Below, in pieces: positions 18,761 to 27,467 of a stretch of DNA of 64,000 nt (within the stretch, counting starts at the first letter, position 1; the number at the start of each line of letters is the position of its first letter). A program made the position numbers and the translations under genes. The stretch is taken from contig NZ_SPNT01000002.1 in NCBI RefSeq assembly GCF_004959855.1, forward strand, positions 558,001-622,000, in the 5' to 3' direction. The notes below the pieces were generated by a model that saw only the letters and a list, made by a program, of their open reading frames with translations, did not search any database and had not been told where the DNA came from. The DNA is from Nitratireductor sp. XY-223 (GTDB lineage Bacteria; Pseudomonadota; Alphaproteobacteria; Rhizobiales; Rhizobiaceae).

Positions 18761-20119
18761 TCATCCCTTGCGGATCAGCACGGAGGCAAAAAACCCGTCC
18801 ATTCCCGATAGTTGCGGCGTTTCGCGTTCGAGCATGGCCGGATGGGTGCGGACATCGCCGCGCGCGGTTACGGCCGTCTCGAGACCCGGTAGACCGGTCG
18901 TCTCGACGGGCCTGCGCGAGATGTCCGGCAGCGATTCCAGCACGCGCTCGACCAGGTCCTCACCCTCCTGCGGATCGAGGGAGCAGTTGGAAAACACAAC
19001 CGTGCCGCCCGGTCTCACGAGTGTCAGCGCGTGCCGCAGCATACGCTCCTGCAGGGCGGACAGTTTATCGATGTCGGCGGGGCCTTTCGTCCACGGAACA
19101 TCCGGATGGCGGCGCACCGTTCCCGTTGAGGAACAGGGCGCGTCGAGCAGCACGGCATCGAAGGGTGTGTCCGGCCGCCATTCGAGCAGATCCGCCTGCA
19201 CGATCTCGGCCTGCAGTTTCAAACGGTCAAGGTTCTCCGTCAGTCGCCTGAGGCGGTTGCGCGAAAGGTCGACTGCGGTTACCCGGGCGCCGTCGGCGAT
19301 CAGCTGCGCGGTCTTGCCGCCGGGCGCTGCGCAAAGATCGGCGATGCGTGCGCCATCGACGTCGCCGAACAGCCTGGCGGGGATCGCGGCAGCGGCGTCC
19401 TGCACCCACCACGCGCCTTCTGCAAAGCCGGGCAGTTGGGTGACCGATCCCTCAAACGGCTTCAATCGCACCGTTGCGGTCGGCAGAACAATGCCGCCCA
19501 GCCGGTCCGCCCAGGCCTGCGGCTCGCTCTTGACGGTCAGGTCAATGGGGGGCAACGCCGCATGGGCTGAGAGAATCCTCTCAGCGTCCGGGCCGTAGGC
19601 GGCCTTCAGCCGCTCGTAGAACCATGGCGGCGCATTGATCGTCTTTGCCTCGATTTCCGGCAGAAGCCGCGCCTTCTCGCGGATCAGACGGCGAAGGACC
19701 GCATTCACCAGCGCGGCATAGCGGCGGTTTCGCGGATCAAGGTTCGCCTGCTCGACCGCAAGATCGACGGCCGCGTGGTCGGGCGTGTCGAGATAGAGGA
19801 TCTGTGCCGCGGCAATCGTCAGCACGTGCGAGAGAGCGCGCGCGCCGCCCGGCAGCGGACGGTCGACCAGGTGCGCCAACGCCGCCTCGATGACGGGAAG
19901 GTGGCGCAGGGCCGAGAGCAGAATGGCGCGCACCAGCGCCTGGTCGGCGGCCTCGAGATTGCGGAAGGCGGGATTGCCGCCTGCGGGATCGAGCAGCCCG
20001 TCCAACGGCGTCTTCCTGTCGATGACCGCGGCGAGCAGCTTTGCGGCAGCCCGGCGCGGCGCAAGTCCCGGCTTGTCGGCCCGGCCGCCCTTCGCGCCGG
20101 CGGCTTTCGCCTGATTCAC
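18761..20119 (-). CDS. rsmB: 16S rRNA (cytosine-967 C5)-methyltransferase
   Basis: This 452-residue RsmB/Sun protein has an N-terminal NusB-like RNA-binding domain ([24 protein letters not shown]). A SAM-dependent methyltransferase domain follows, with [30 protein letters not shown] and [13 protein letters not shown], which show the two cysteines of m5C methyltransferases. The start is taken as GTG 20119. It overlaps the htpX stop as GTGA (four bases) and lies a sensible distance before the NusB-like domain; the longer open frame to 20434 runs antisense-like through htpX and is rejected. It is translationally coupled to htpX. Confidence 0.93.
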   Translation of the reverse strand: MNQAKAAGAKGGRADKPGLAPRRAAAKLLAAVIDRKTPLDGLLDPAGGNPAFRNLEAADQALVRAILLSALRHLPVIEAALAHLVDRPLPGGARALSHVLTIAAAQILYLDTPDHAAVDLAVEQANLDPRNRRYAALVNAVLRRLIREKARLLPEIEAKTINAPPWFYERLKAAYGPDAERILSAHAALPPIDLTVKSEPQAWADRLGGIVLPTATVRLKPFEGSVTQLPGFAEGAWWVQDAAAAIPARLFGDVDGARIADLCAAPGGKTAQLIADGARVTAVDLSRNRLRRLTENLDRLKLQAEIVQADLLEWRPDTPFDAVLLDAPCSSTGTVRRHPDVPWTKGPADIDKLSALQERMLRHALTLVRPGGTVVFSNCSLDPQEGEDLVERVLESLPDISRRPVETTGLPGLETAVTARGDVRTHPAMLERETPQLSGMDGFFASVLIRKG

Positions 20120-21075
20120 GACCAGGGACCCTTGATTTCCCGGTTGCCGCCGTTCCGGCCCCACGGGCCGCCATGGGTTGCCGACTGCCGGCCGGGCGGG
20201 TCCGACCTCGGCATGGCCGGGCCATCGCCCTGGCCGCGGAACTCGGCTTCCATCTTGCGCAGCGCCGCGATCCGGTTCTCCGTCGCCGGGTGTGTGGAGA
20301 ACAGGCCGTCCATGCGCTGGCCCGACAGCGGATTGATGATGAACATGTGGGCCGTGGCAGGATTGCGCTCCGCGTCCTCGTTGACGATGCGCGGCGCGCT
20401 GCCGGCAATCTTGCCGAGCGCCGAGGCGAGCCACATCGGGTGGCCGCAGATTTCCGCGCCGCCGCGGTCGGCGGAGTATTCGCGCGTCCGGCTGACGGCC
20501 ATCTGGACGACCGCGGCGGCGAGGGGCGCCAGGATCATGGCTGCGAGCAGGCCGATTATGCCGAGCGGATTGTTGCGTGCGCCGCGGAAGAAGAAGGCGA
20601 AGTTTCCGAGCATCGATATGGCACCGGCCAGCGTGGCCGTGATCGTCATGGTCAGCGTGTCGCGATGCTTCACATGGGCCAGTTCGTGCGCCATGACACC
20701 GGCGACTTCCTCGTGCGAAAGCCGGTGCAGCAAGCCCGCGGTCGCGGCAACAGCGGCGTTTTCCGGATTGCGGCCGGTGGCAAAGGCATTCGGCTGGTCG
20801 TTCTTGATCAGATAGACCTTGGGCATGGGCAGGTCAGCGCGCTCGGCCAGCTGGCGCACAATGCCGTAGAACTCGGGCGCCGAGCGTTCGTCGACCTCGA
20901 CGGCGTGGTGCATGCGCAGGACCATCTTGTCGGCGTTCCAGTAGGAAAACAGGTTCATGGCCGCGGCGATGGCAAGCGCAATGAGCATGCCGCCGGTGCC
21001 GCCGATCAGAAACCCGATCGCCATGAACAGCGCCGTCATAAAGGCCAGCAGCATTGCTGTCCGCACCACATTCAT
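20116..21075 (-). CDS. htpX: Membrane zinc metalloprotease HtpX
   Basis: A 319-residue M48 metalloprotease of the inner membrane that degrades misfolded membrane proteins. It has N-terminal transmembrane segments at about 7-25 and 27-45. The zinc motif is H130-E-L-A-H134 ([11 protein letters not shown]), with the third ligand in the YSADRGGAE segment. Two further transmembrane segments lie near 145-190. It is slightly longer than the E. coli enzyme because of a Pro/Gly-rich tail. It is divergent from the SDHAF4-like gene and the first gene of the htpX-rsmB pair. Confidence 0.96.
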   Translation of the reverse strand: MNVVRTAMLLAFMTALFMAIGFLIGGTGGMLIALAIAAAMNLFSYWNADKMVLRMHHAVEVDERSAPEFYGIVRQLAERADLPMPKVYLIKNDQPNAFATGRNPENAAVAATAGLLHRLSHEEVAGVMAHELAHVKHRDTLTMTITATLAGAISMLGNFAFFFRGARNNPLGIIGLLAAMILAPLAAAVVQMAVSRTREYSADRGGAEICGHPMWLASALGKIAGSAPRIVNEDAERNPATAHMFIINPLSGQRMDGLFSTHPATENRIAALRKMEAEFRGQGDGPAMPRSDPPGRQSATHGGPWGRNGGNREIKGPWS

Positions 21076-21177
21076 GCCATGTACTCCATTGTCCGGGCCG
21101 GTGGGATACCGGTCATTACTCCCTATATGTTGGGAGTGGCAATCAATAGTTCAATGCGCAATCGATCCGGTAACGCC

Positions 21178-21414
21178 ATGGGTGAAAAACCACAATCACA
21201 ATCGGAAAAAGAGGCGATCGATACCGATCCGGCGCCCGGCGGGCACCTTCGGGATCTGCCGCCGGCGGCGCAGCGCGCGCTGGCGGAGGCCGAGGCGCGC
21301 CGCAAGGCGCGCGGCGGCGAGAAAAAGCCGCCGAAGGAAATCGGCGGGCGCGGCGGCAAGGATCCGGCGCGCTACGGCGACTGGGAAATCGACGGACGCG
21401 CCATCGATTTCTGA
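21178..21414 (+). CDS. DUF1674 / succinate dehydrogenase assembly factor 4-like protein
   Basis: A 78-residue charged protein ending GGRGGKDPARYGDWEIDGRAIDF, the hallmark C-terminus of the DUF1674/SDHAF4 family, whose mitochondrial members assist flavinylated SdhA. ATG 21178 is chosen; ATGs at 21127 and 21154 in the same frame would add up to 17 residues. The middle is Lys/Arg/Glu-rich and probably disordered. It is divergent from htpX. Confidence 0.85.
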   Translation: MGEKPQSQSEKEAIDTDPAPGGHLRDLPPAAQRALAEAEARRKARGGEKKPPKEIGGRGGKDPARYGDWEIDGRAIDF

Positions 21415-21853
21415 AAACCGGTGCCGGCGACAGCCGGTTAACCCGGCGTTAGCCATACGGGCAGACAGCGCCGCGGCGTTCGCCGCTTCCGCGCCTTTGA
21501 TGCCCCTTGATTAACCTTTGGGCAACATCGCTCCGATAGACACGATGCAATCGAATATTTGCGTACCGATAATTGCGGGTTCTTGCAGCCTGCGCATTTT
21601 TAAAGGTCTTTTGGAAACAGATGTTGAGGTCCGGTCAGGCGAAAATATTCTAGCCTAGAAATCATACAGATACAGTTTTAGTGAGATGCAGATCGCCGCT
21701 GGTTGGATGGGAACCGGTGCCGCGGTTCAAGGCCCATCGCGGCCGTCAATCACAAGAGCAAATGTATCCAGCAGGACGTGGCAGCCGCGGGCGGCCGCCG
21801 TCCGACGGATGCATCGGGGCGAATGTTCTTCAGAGCTAAGGAGTTAGCTGAAG
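21415..21853. other. Intergenic region upstream of the first vWA gene
   Basis: This is 439 bases without a convincing gene. The first 30 bases can fold (AACCGG...CCGGTT at 21416-21439), possibly ending the SDHAF4-like transcript, but there is no U tract. The middle (21520-21690) is AT-richer than the surroundings and is the likely promoter region. At the 3' end AGCTA (21834-21838) and TAGCT (21845-21849) flank AGGAGT, so the ribosome binding site of the next gene sits in a small hairpin loop. Confidence 0.5.
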
Positions 21854-23506
21854 ATGAACATTGAATCCGCTATGCGCAAATGTCGCCGGTTGACAGGCGA
21901 CAGACGCGGCAACTTCGCCACGATGTTCGGTCTCGGCGTTGCCGTGATATTCCTGGCCGCCGGCATGGCTGTGGACTATTCGCTGGCACTCCTGAACAAG
22001 ACGCGGGTCAACAACGCGCTTGACGCCGCAACCCTGGCAACCGCCCGGGCCATCGCCTCCGGTGAGGTCGATCCTACCGTTACGGACGAGGCCGAGGACT
22101 ACCTGGAGGCCATCTTCATGGCCAATCTCGGCGTCGACGACCTGACGACCAGCGACTATTCGCTCGACAGCATTACCATCAATACCACCAATCAGTCGGT
22201 CGCGGCATCGGCAAGCATCGAACAGGATTTCAACCTGCTGCAGGTCGCCACCAGCGAGGACACGATCACGGTGTCCAGTTCCTCGGCGGTCAGTTACGGG
22301 GTTTCCGACATCGAGGTGGCAATGGTTCTGGACGTGACCGGCTCGATGCGCGGCTCAAAGCTGACCGCGCTCGAAGACGCTGCCGAACTGGCGGTCAAGG
22401 ACCTGCTCAGCATAAACACCGACGCCAAGGACTATGTGCGCATCAGCCTTGTGCCCTATGCCATCGGCGTCAATGTCGGCCCGGATCTCGTTCGGTACGT
22501 CTATGCGGATGCCTATTGCGAGACCAGCGATGCCCCCGTTTACAACGCGACACTCTACTCAAGCACCGGCGTCGGCTACGACTGGGAGGATTTCCAGGAC
22601 AATAACGGGTCCTGTGACAGCGGTTCGACATTTCTTAACAACGATTTCCCCGTCCAGTATGCCGGCGGCTTCCTGTTCGGCGCCGCTGCCGGACTTGGAA
22701 GCAGCTACGGCTATGACGGCTACACCTTCGGCGGCGCCCGTGTCTTCAAGGCACACCACGGCGGTGGAGGCGGCGGCGGCGGAGGCGGCGGTGGAGGCGG
22801 CGGCGGCAGCGACGACGACGACGACACCTGGGACTTCGTCACCGAAAGCGACGGCACAAACTCCGACTATTGCGCCTCCGACCGGAAGGAGCCGGCCAGC
22901 GGCGGTACCTCCTACCAGTACAGCGACGCCAACCCGTCAAACGGCATGATCAGCCGCGACGCCCGGCTCGAAGAGGACGATTGTCCCGATTCCGAGATCA
23001 TCACCCTGACCAGCAGCGAGAGCACGCTGACAACCGCCATCCGCGACTTTTCCGCGAGCGGCTACACGGCCGGACATATCGGGCTGCAGTGGGGTTGGTA
23101 CACGATTTCCCATGACTGGGCGGGCTACATGCCGACCGGGTCGGAACCGGCCGACCATACGGATCCCGACGAGGAAATCGCCAAGTACATCATCATGATG
23201 ACCGACGGTATTTTCAATACCGCCTTTGCGGATGTCGAATATGAAGATTTCGACTACGGGGATCAGGACGATGATTCCTATACACATTTCGCGGCACTTT
23301 GCACGGCCATCAAGAATGACGAGATCACGATTTTCACAATCGGGTTCGAGCTTAATGATTCAGATGCGCTGGACGCCCTTGACAGCTGCGCGACGGACGA
23401 CACCAGCACCGTCCAGTATTTTTACGACGTCGATGGCGCGGACGAATTGGAGGATACGTTCCAGGAGATCGCCAGCACGATCCAAAGCCTGCGGCTCACG
23501 CACTAG
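21854..23506 (+). CDS. TadG-like pilus-assembly/vWA domain protein, copy 1
   Basis: A 550-residue protein with a Tad-type N-terminus: a short basic segment, then RRGNFATMFGLGVAVIFLAAG as the single membrane anchor, then NNALDAATLATARA. The rest faces the periplasm or outside and carries a von Willebrand A domain. Its MIDAS is D160-V-T-G-S-M, and the later aspartate is D451 in MMTDGIFNTAF. Between them is an insert with a run of 16 glycines (residues 303-318), a serine and five aspartates. Its closest relatives here are the next two genes. TadG-type proteins usually belong to tad pilus loci, but no other tad gene is in the window. Confidence 0.88.
   Translation: MNIESAMRKCRRLTGDRRGNFATMFGLGVAVIFLAAGMAVDYSLALLNKTRVNNALDAATLATARAIASGEVDPTVTDEAEDYLEAIFMANLGVDDLTTSDYSLDSITINTTNQSVAASASIEQDFNLLQVATSEDTITVSSSSAVSYGVSDIEVAMVLDVTGSMRGSKLTALEDAAELAVKDLLSINTDAKDYVRISLVPYAIGVNVGPDLVRYVYADAYCETSDAPVYNATLYSSTGVGYDWEDFQDNNGSCDSGSTFLNNDFPVQYAGGFLFGAAAGLGSSYGYDGYTFGGARVFKAHHGGGGGGGGGGGGGGGGSDDDDDTWDFVTESDGTNSDYCASDRKEPASGGTSYQYSDANPSNGMISRDARLEEDDCPDSEIITLTSSESTLTTAIRDFSASGYTAGHIGLQWGWYTISHDWAGYMPTGSEPADHTDPDEEIAKYIIMMTDGIFNTAFADVEYEDFDYGDQDDDSYTHFAALCTAIKNDEITIFTIGFELNDSDALDALDSCATDDTSTVQYFYDVDGADELEDTFQEIASTIQSLRLTH
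22760..22825 (+). repeat. In-frame poly-glycine / poly-aspartate codon repeat inside vWA copy 1
   Basis: Sixteen consecutive GGN codons (22760-22807), a serine codon, and five GAC codons (22811-22825). Units such as GGCGGTGGAGGC recur, so the tract is a coding microsatellite prone to slippage in multiples of three. It is absent from copies 2 and 3 and lies just after a divergent insert. It may act as a flexible linker. Confidence 0.85.
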
Positions 23507-24001
23507 GGCCGACCCGAATTCGGAACGCGGCGTCCCGCAAGTTGCCGCTTCCGACCGATACACGTAACCGGATCGCAACCGACCCCCAATGGTTGCAATC
23601 CAAAAATAACAACTATTACGTGTATCCATAAAGCCTATGTTCAGCATACGGCTCAAAGATTGCCGGCCAACCGACCCGTTGGCCGGCGATTTAACCATTG
23701 TGCAATCTTCAACGCGAAAATGCTTGCTCGTGCAGATGTTGCGCGGTCGATGAGCGGCCGTGCGCTGTTGCGAAAGAGGCAGGTATCTGCGGCCGCTTGC
23801 GTTCATGCGGGACGACATTGGCGGCCGTTTGGTGACGGTTCGGTATTCAGGTTGCGGTGCCGCGAAGTTCAAGGCGACGCACAATCCGAATTCCGGCATC
23901 ACCAAAGCGGATACGACCGGTTAAGGCCGCTGCTTCTGGCCGGTTTCGACCGGTGCATCCGAGCCGTCGGGCGACGGTCGGCCTTATTGGGGGTAGCAAG
24001 C
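23507..24001. other. Intergenic region between vWA copies 1 and 2
   Basis: This is 495 bases. A frame in phase with copy 2 is open back to 23660, but it shows no family similarity upstream of ATG 24002, so I treat it as non-coding. It contains a strong hairpin at 23662-23687 (listed separately), a weaker GCAACC/GGTTGC hairpin at 23575-23596, and an AT-rich part at 23597-23640 that could hold a promoter. Confidence 0.45.
23662..23687 (+). terminator. Strong hairpin after vWA copy 1, possible terminator
   Basis: GCCGGCCAAC (23662-23671) and GTTGGCCGGC (23678-23687) form a perfect 10-bp stem with a 6-base loop. It is followed by GATTTAACC rather than a long U run, so termination is likely but not certain. 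It lies 155 bases past the stop of copy 1. Confidence 0.45.
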
Positions 24002-25573
24002 ATGTTTTACCGCAAACTTCGCCGCGATTGTCGTCGGCTCGTGAACGACCGCAGTGGCAACTTCATGATGATGTTCGGCCTCTCCGTGGGCGTTCTGTTC
24101 GTGGCTGCCGGACTGGCCGTCGAGTATTCGCAGTCGCTGCTTTACAAGACGCGCATCAACAATGCGCTCGATGCTGCGACCCTGGCGACCGGACGGGCCC
24201 TTTCGATCGGTGAGATCAGCAAAACGGGTGATGCCGCCGAGAACTACTTCAAGGCGATCTTTGCGGCCAATATGGGCGACGACTCGTTCGACGCCACCGC
24301 CTACACCCTCGAATCGTTCGATGTGAATACAAGCAACCAGACCGTATCGGGCCGGGTCAGCATCAAGCAGCCGCTGAAACTGCTGCGCGTGGGAACCGGA
24401 ACGACCGAACAGAAGATTGCCAGCTATTCCGCGGCAAGTTTCGGCATCGGATCGGTCGAGGTCGCGATGGTGCTCGACGTCACCGGCTCCATGGGCTCCG
24501 GAAACAACAGCAAGCTCGAGAACCTGAAGGATGCCGCGCAAATCGGCGTCGCCGAGCTGCTGGCCGCCAACACGGCGACCGATGAGAACATCCGCATCAG
24601 CCTCGTGCCGTACAACTACGGGGTCAATGTCGGCTCCCAGCTCGCCAAATATGTCTATCCGGACTACCGCTACAGCAAGAGCGACGCGCCGATCTACGAC
24701 GCGAAGATGGACAGCGATTCGGCAGAGTACGATGCCACGCAGGATCCCGGCGGCTACGGGCTTGGTTTTGATGTCGCGTCCTACATCAAGGACTATGATG
24801 TCTGCTACAAGCTGAAGAACAACAAGGCCAAGGTACGGATCAAGATCAAGGCATCCGATATCGACGACTACTGGTGCCCGACCGATACGTCGGTTGACAA
24901 TCTTCCGTCGGACTTTGAAATCGAAGACGATTTCTCCAATGTCGACAATTGCGCGACCGACCGGAAGGCGCCCTACAGCGGCGGAACGAACTACCAGTAT
25001 TCCAGCGCCAACCCCAGCAAGGGGATGATCAGCCGCGATTCGCGCATCGCAACCTGCCCCGCTTCACCCCTTGTTCTGTTGACCAGTTCCGAGTCCGATC
25101 TCGATACGGCCATCGAAAACCTCAACAGCGGCGGATACACGGCCGGCCAGATCGGCCTGATGTGGGCCTGGTACACGATCTCGTATGAGTGGGCCGACTA
25201 TTTCGACGGGACGGCTTCCGATCCCGGCGACATGGCGACCGACGACGATCTTGCCAAATACATCATCCTGATGACCGACGGTATCTTCAATACCGCCTAT
25301 GCCGGCAACAACAGTTCCAGCAATGTCACCAGCCAGTCCACGAAATCCGAAAACCGTGCGAAACAGCTGTGCACGAAGATCAAGAACCAGGGCATCAAGA
25401 TCTTCACCATCGGCTACGAGACGCCGAGCAGCGCCGACACAATGCTGCAGGCCTGCGCCTCGCCGACGGAAGGTACCCTGGTCTACCACTACGAGCCGGA
25501 AACGGCGGAAGATCTTCGCGAGACCTATCAGAAGATCGCCAATCTGATCAGGACGCTGCGCCTGACCCAGTAA
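24002..25573 (+). CDS. TadG-like pilus-assembly/vWA domain protein, copy 2
   Basis: A 523-residue paralog of the preceding gene. ATG 24002 (MFYRKLRRDCRRLVNDRSGNF) aligns with the other copies and follows GGGGGTAG; the in-frame extension to 23660 is rejected. It has the Tad-type anchor (MMMFGLSVGVLFVAAGLAVEY), a vWA MIDAS D159-V-T-G-S-M, ILMTDGIFNTAYA, and the shared end EDLRETYQKIANLIRTLRLTQ. Its central insert differs from copy 1: it has no glycine run but a Lys-rich stretch (KLKNNKAKVRIKIKASD). An own terminator follows at 25597. Confidence 0.88.
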   Translation: MFYRKLRRDCRRLVNDRSGNFMMMFGLSVGVLFVAAGLAVEYSQSLLYKTRINNALDAATLATGRALSIGEISKTGDAAENYFKAIFAANMGDDSFDATAYTLESFDVNTSNQTVSGRVSIKQPLKLLRVGTGTTEQKIASYSAASFGIGSVEVAMVLDVTGSMGSGNNSKLENLKDAAQIGVAELLAANTATDENIRISLVPYNYGVNVGSQLAKYVYPDYRYSKSDAPIYDAKMDSDSAEYDATQDPGGYGLGFDVASYIKDYDVCYKLKNNKAKVRIKIKASDIDDYWCPTDTSVDNLPSDFEIEDDFSNVDNCATDRKAPYSGGTNYQYSSANPSKGMISRDSRIATCPASPLVLLTSSESDLDTAIENLNSGGYTAGQIGLMWAWYTISYEWADYFDGTASDPGDMATDDDLAKYIILMTDGIFNTAYAGNNSSSNVTSQSTKSENRAKQLCTKIKNQGIKIFTIGYETPSSADTMLQACASPTEGTLVYHYEPETAEDLRETYQKIANLIRTLRLTQ

Positions 25574-25903
25574 GAACCGGAGGTCTTGCCGGAATCGACG
25601 GGGCGCCCGCAAATAATTGCAGGCGCCCCGTCTTTATATGTTTGTATCAATAAGCAATATCCAAATCGAAATTACGCCGGTTTGCCGATATCTACAGAGC
25701 ACCCCAAGAATATCCCCGCAATATTCAAATTTAAATCCGTTTCGGATCAGCGCGTTGACGATTTGAATAAAATGCAGGCAATAAAATTAAGTTCACTTCA
25801 ATCCTGCACCCTTAAAAATAGTGAGATAATAGCGGTGAGGTGCGCCCTGGTTCGCGCGGCCGGCCGTGTGATGTGACAACGATCAATCTGATGGGAAGAT
25901 GTG
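25574..25903. other. Intergenic region between vWA copies 2 and 3
   Basis: This is 330 bases holding a terminator at 25597-25632 and then a conspicuously AT-rich stretch (about 25633-25835, with ATATTCAAATTTAAAT and AAAATTAAG). That base composition is unlike the rest of the window and is the likely promoter region of copy 3. No gene is seen. Confidence 0.55.
25597..25632 (+). terminator. Rho-independent-type terminator after vWA copy 2
   Basis: GACGGGGCGCC (25597-25607) pairs perfectly with GGCGCCCCGTC (25622-25632). The loop can extend the stem by GCAA/TTGC. TTTATATGTTTG follows as a weak U tract. It begins 24 bases after the stop of copy 2. Confidence 0.75.
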
Positions 25904-27322
25904 ATGGGTACGGGTAAACTGAACACGCTCTTCGCGAATTTCCGGCGCGACGAAGGCGGCAATTTCATGATGATATTCGCCTTCGCAACGGCAGCGATAT
26001 TTCTGACAGTCGGCCTGGCCGTCGAATTCTCGCATTCAATCAACATGAAGACCCGGGTCACGAACTCGCTGGACGCGGCGACGCTGGCAACGGCGCGCGC
26101 GCTGTCGATCGGCGAGATCACCGAGGATCAGGCCGATGACTACCTCGAAGCGGTGTTCATCGCCAACCTCGGTGTCGATGATCTGGGCTCGAGCGATTTC
26201 GCCATCGAGAACATCACCATCAATCCGGTGGACAAGACCGTTTCCGCCAGGGCCGTCTACGACCAGGACCTGAAATTCATCAGCATCGGCGCCGCGGTCG
26301 ACCATCAGGAGGTCGGCAGCAACTCGGCCGCAACCTACGGCATTTCGGATATCGAAGTGGCGATGGTGCTCGATACGACCGGTTCCATGGGCGGTTCGAA
26401 GATCACGGCGCTGAAAGACGCCGCGGAAATCGGCGTCGAGGAACTGCTCAGCGTCAACACGCCGACCGACGTCAAGGTCCGCATCAGCCTCATTCCCTAC
26501 AGCTACGCGGTCAATACCGGACCGTTGGCGCAGTATGTCTATGCGGACTTCAAGGAAAAGAAGAGCGACGCGCCGTTCTACAGCAACGAGCTCTTCGACG
26601 ACACCGGTGTCGGCTATGACATCGACGCTTTCCAGGAAACCGGCAACATGGATGACATGTATGCCAATGACGACGGCACGCCGATCGACGATTGCGCGAC
26701 GGACCGGAAGGCGCCGAACAGCGGCACGTCCTACCAGTACTCCGATGCCAATCCGTCCTACGGCATGCTGCCGCGCGATTCACGGCTGCACACGGACTGG
26801 TGCCCGAGCGCGGCGCTGATGCCGCTCAGCAGCAACGAATCGGCACTCAAGACGCGGATCAACAGCCTCAATGCAAGCGGCTGGACCGCCGGGCATATCG
26901 GCCTGCAGTGGGCCTGGTACACCCTGTCGCACGACTGGTACGACTATATGCCTTCGGGTTCGAAACCGGGCGACCCGGCCGTCGATGACGATCTGCAGAA
27001 ATATGTGATCCTTATGACCGACGGCGAGTTCAACACGGCCTATGCGGACGTGAAGAAAAAGAACTGGTCCGCCGGCAGCCAGGGATCGAAGTCGCGCACC
27101 CATACGGAAAATCTGTGCGACAACGTCAAGGGCGACCAGATCAAGATCTTCACCATCGGTTTTCAGCTCTACGATTCCACGGCGCTTGCCATGCTCAAGG
27201 ATTGCGCGACGCCGGACGATGGCGAAGTCACCTATCACTACGAGCCGGAAACCGGCGAGGAGCTGAAGGAAACATACGAGAACATCGCACGCACGATCCA
27301 GAGCCTGCGACTGATCCAGTAG
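25904..27322 (+). CDS. TadG-like pilus-assembly/vWA domain protein, copy 3
   Basis: A 472-residue third paralog. GTG 25901 and ATG 25904 are adjacent; ATG is preferred, behind GGGAAG. It has the same plan: a basic N-terminus, the anchor FMMIFAFATAAIFLTVGLAVEF, NSLDAATLATARALS, and a vWA domain with D157-T-T-G-S-M and ILMTDGEFNTAYA. The C-terminal segment EELKETYENIARTIQSLRLIQ is close to copy 2. It is the shortest copy, with the smallest central insert. The motif DCATDRKAPNSGTSYQYSDAN is shared nearly word for word with the other two. It is followed by a clear terminator. Confidence 0.88.
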   Translation: MGTGKLNTLFANFRRDEGGNFMMIFAFATAAIFLTVGLAVEFSHSINMKTRVTNSLDAATLATARALSIGEITEDQADDYLEAVFIANLGVDDLGSSDFAIENITINPVDKTVSARAVYDQDLKFISIGAAVDHQEVGSNSAATYGISDIEVAMVLDTTGSMGGSKITALKDAAEIGVEELLSVNTPTDVKVRISLIPYSYAVNTGPLAQYVYADFKEKKSDAPFYSNELFDDTGVGYDIDAFQETGNMDDMYANDDGTPIDDCATDRKAPNSGTSYQYSDANPSYGMLPRDSRLHTDWCPSAALMPLSSNESALKTRINSLNASGWTAGHIGLQWAWYTLSHDWYDYMPSGSKPGDPAVDDDLQKYVILMTDGEFNTAYADVKKKNWSAGSQGSKSRTHTENLCDNVKGDQIKIFTIGFQLYDSTALAMLKDCATPDDGEVTYHYEPETGEELKETYENIARTIQSLRLIQ

Positions 27323-27343
27323 TTTCGTCATCGCGGGGCCTGT

Positions 27344-27378
27344 GGGCCGGTCGCCATGATGGCGATCGGCCCTTTTTT
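27344..27378 (+). terminator. Rho-independent terminator after vWA copy 3
   Basis: GGGCCGGTCGCCA (27344-27356) pairs with TGGCGATCGGCCC (27360-27372), with one G-U pair and a 3-base loop, followed directly by TTTTTTG. It isolates the vWA genes from the cfa pair. Confidence 0.88.
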
Positions 27379-27467
27379 GTTTCGATGCCATTCCCGCTGC
27401 GGTTGACCGCATTTGGCCGTAACATTAATTTTTCCTCGGTTTGTCTAGGTGAACCGGAGCATTGGAT

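Noticed and set aside
18761-20434. 557-residue version of RsmB
   Set aside because: The first 105 residues run through htpX out of frame. The coupled GTG at 20119 explains the start better.
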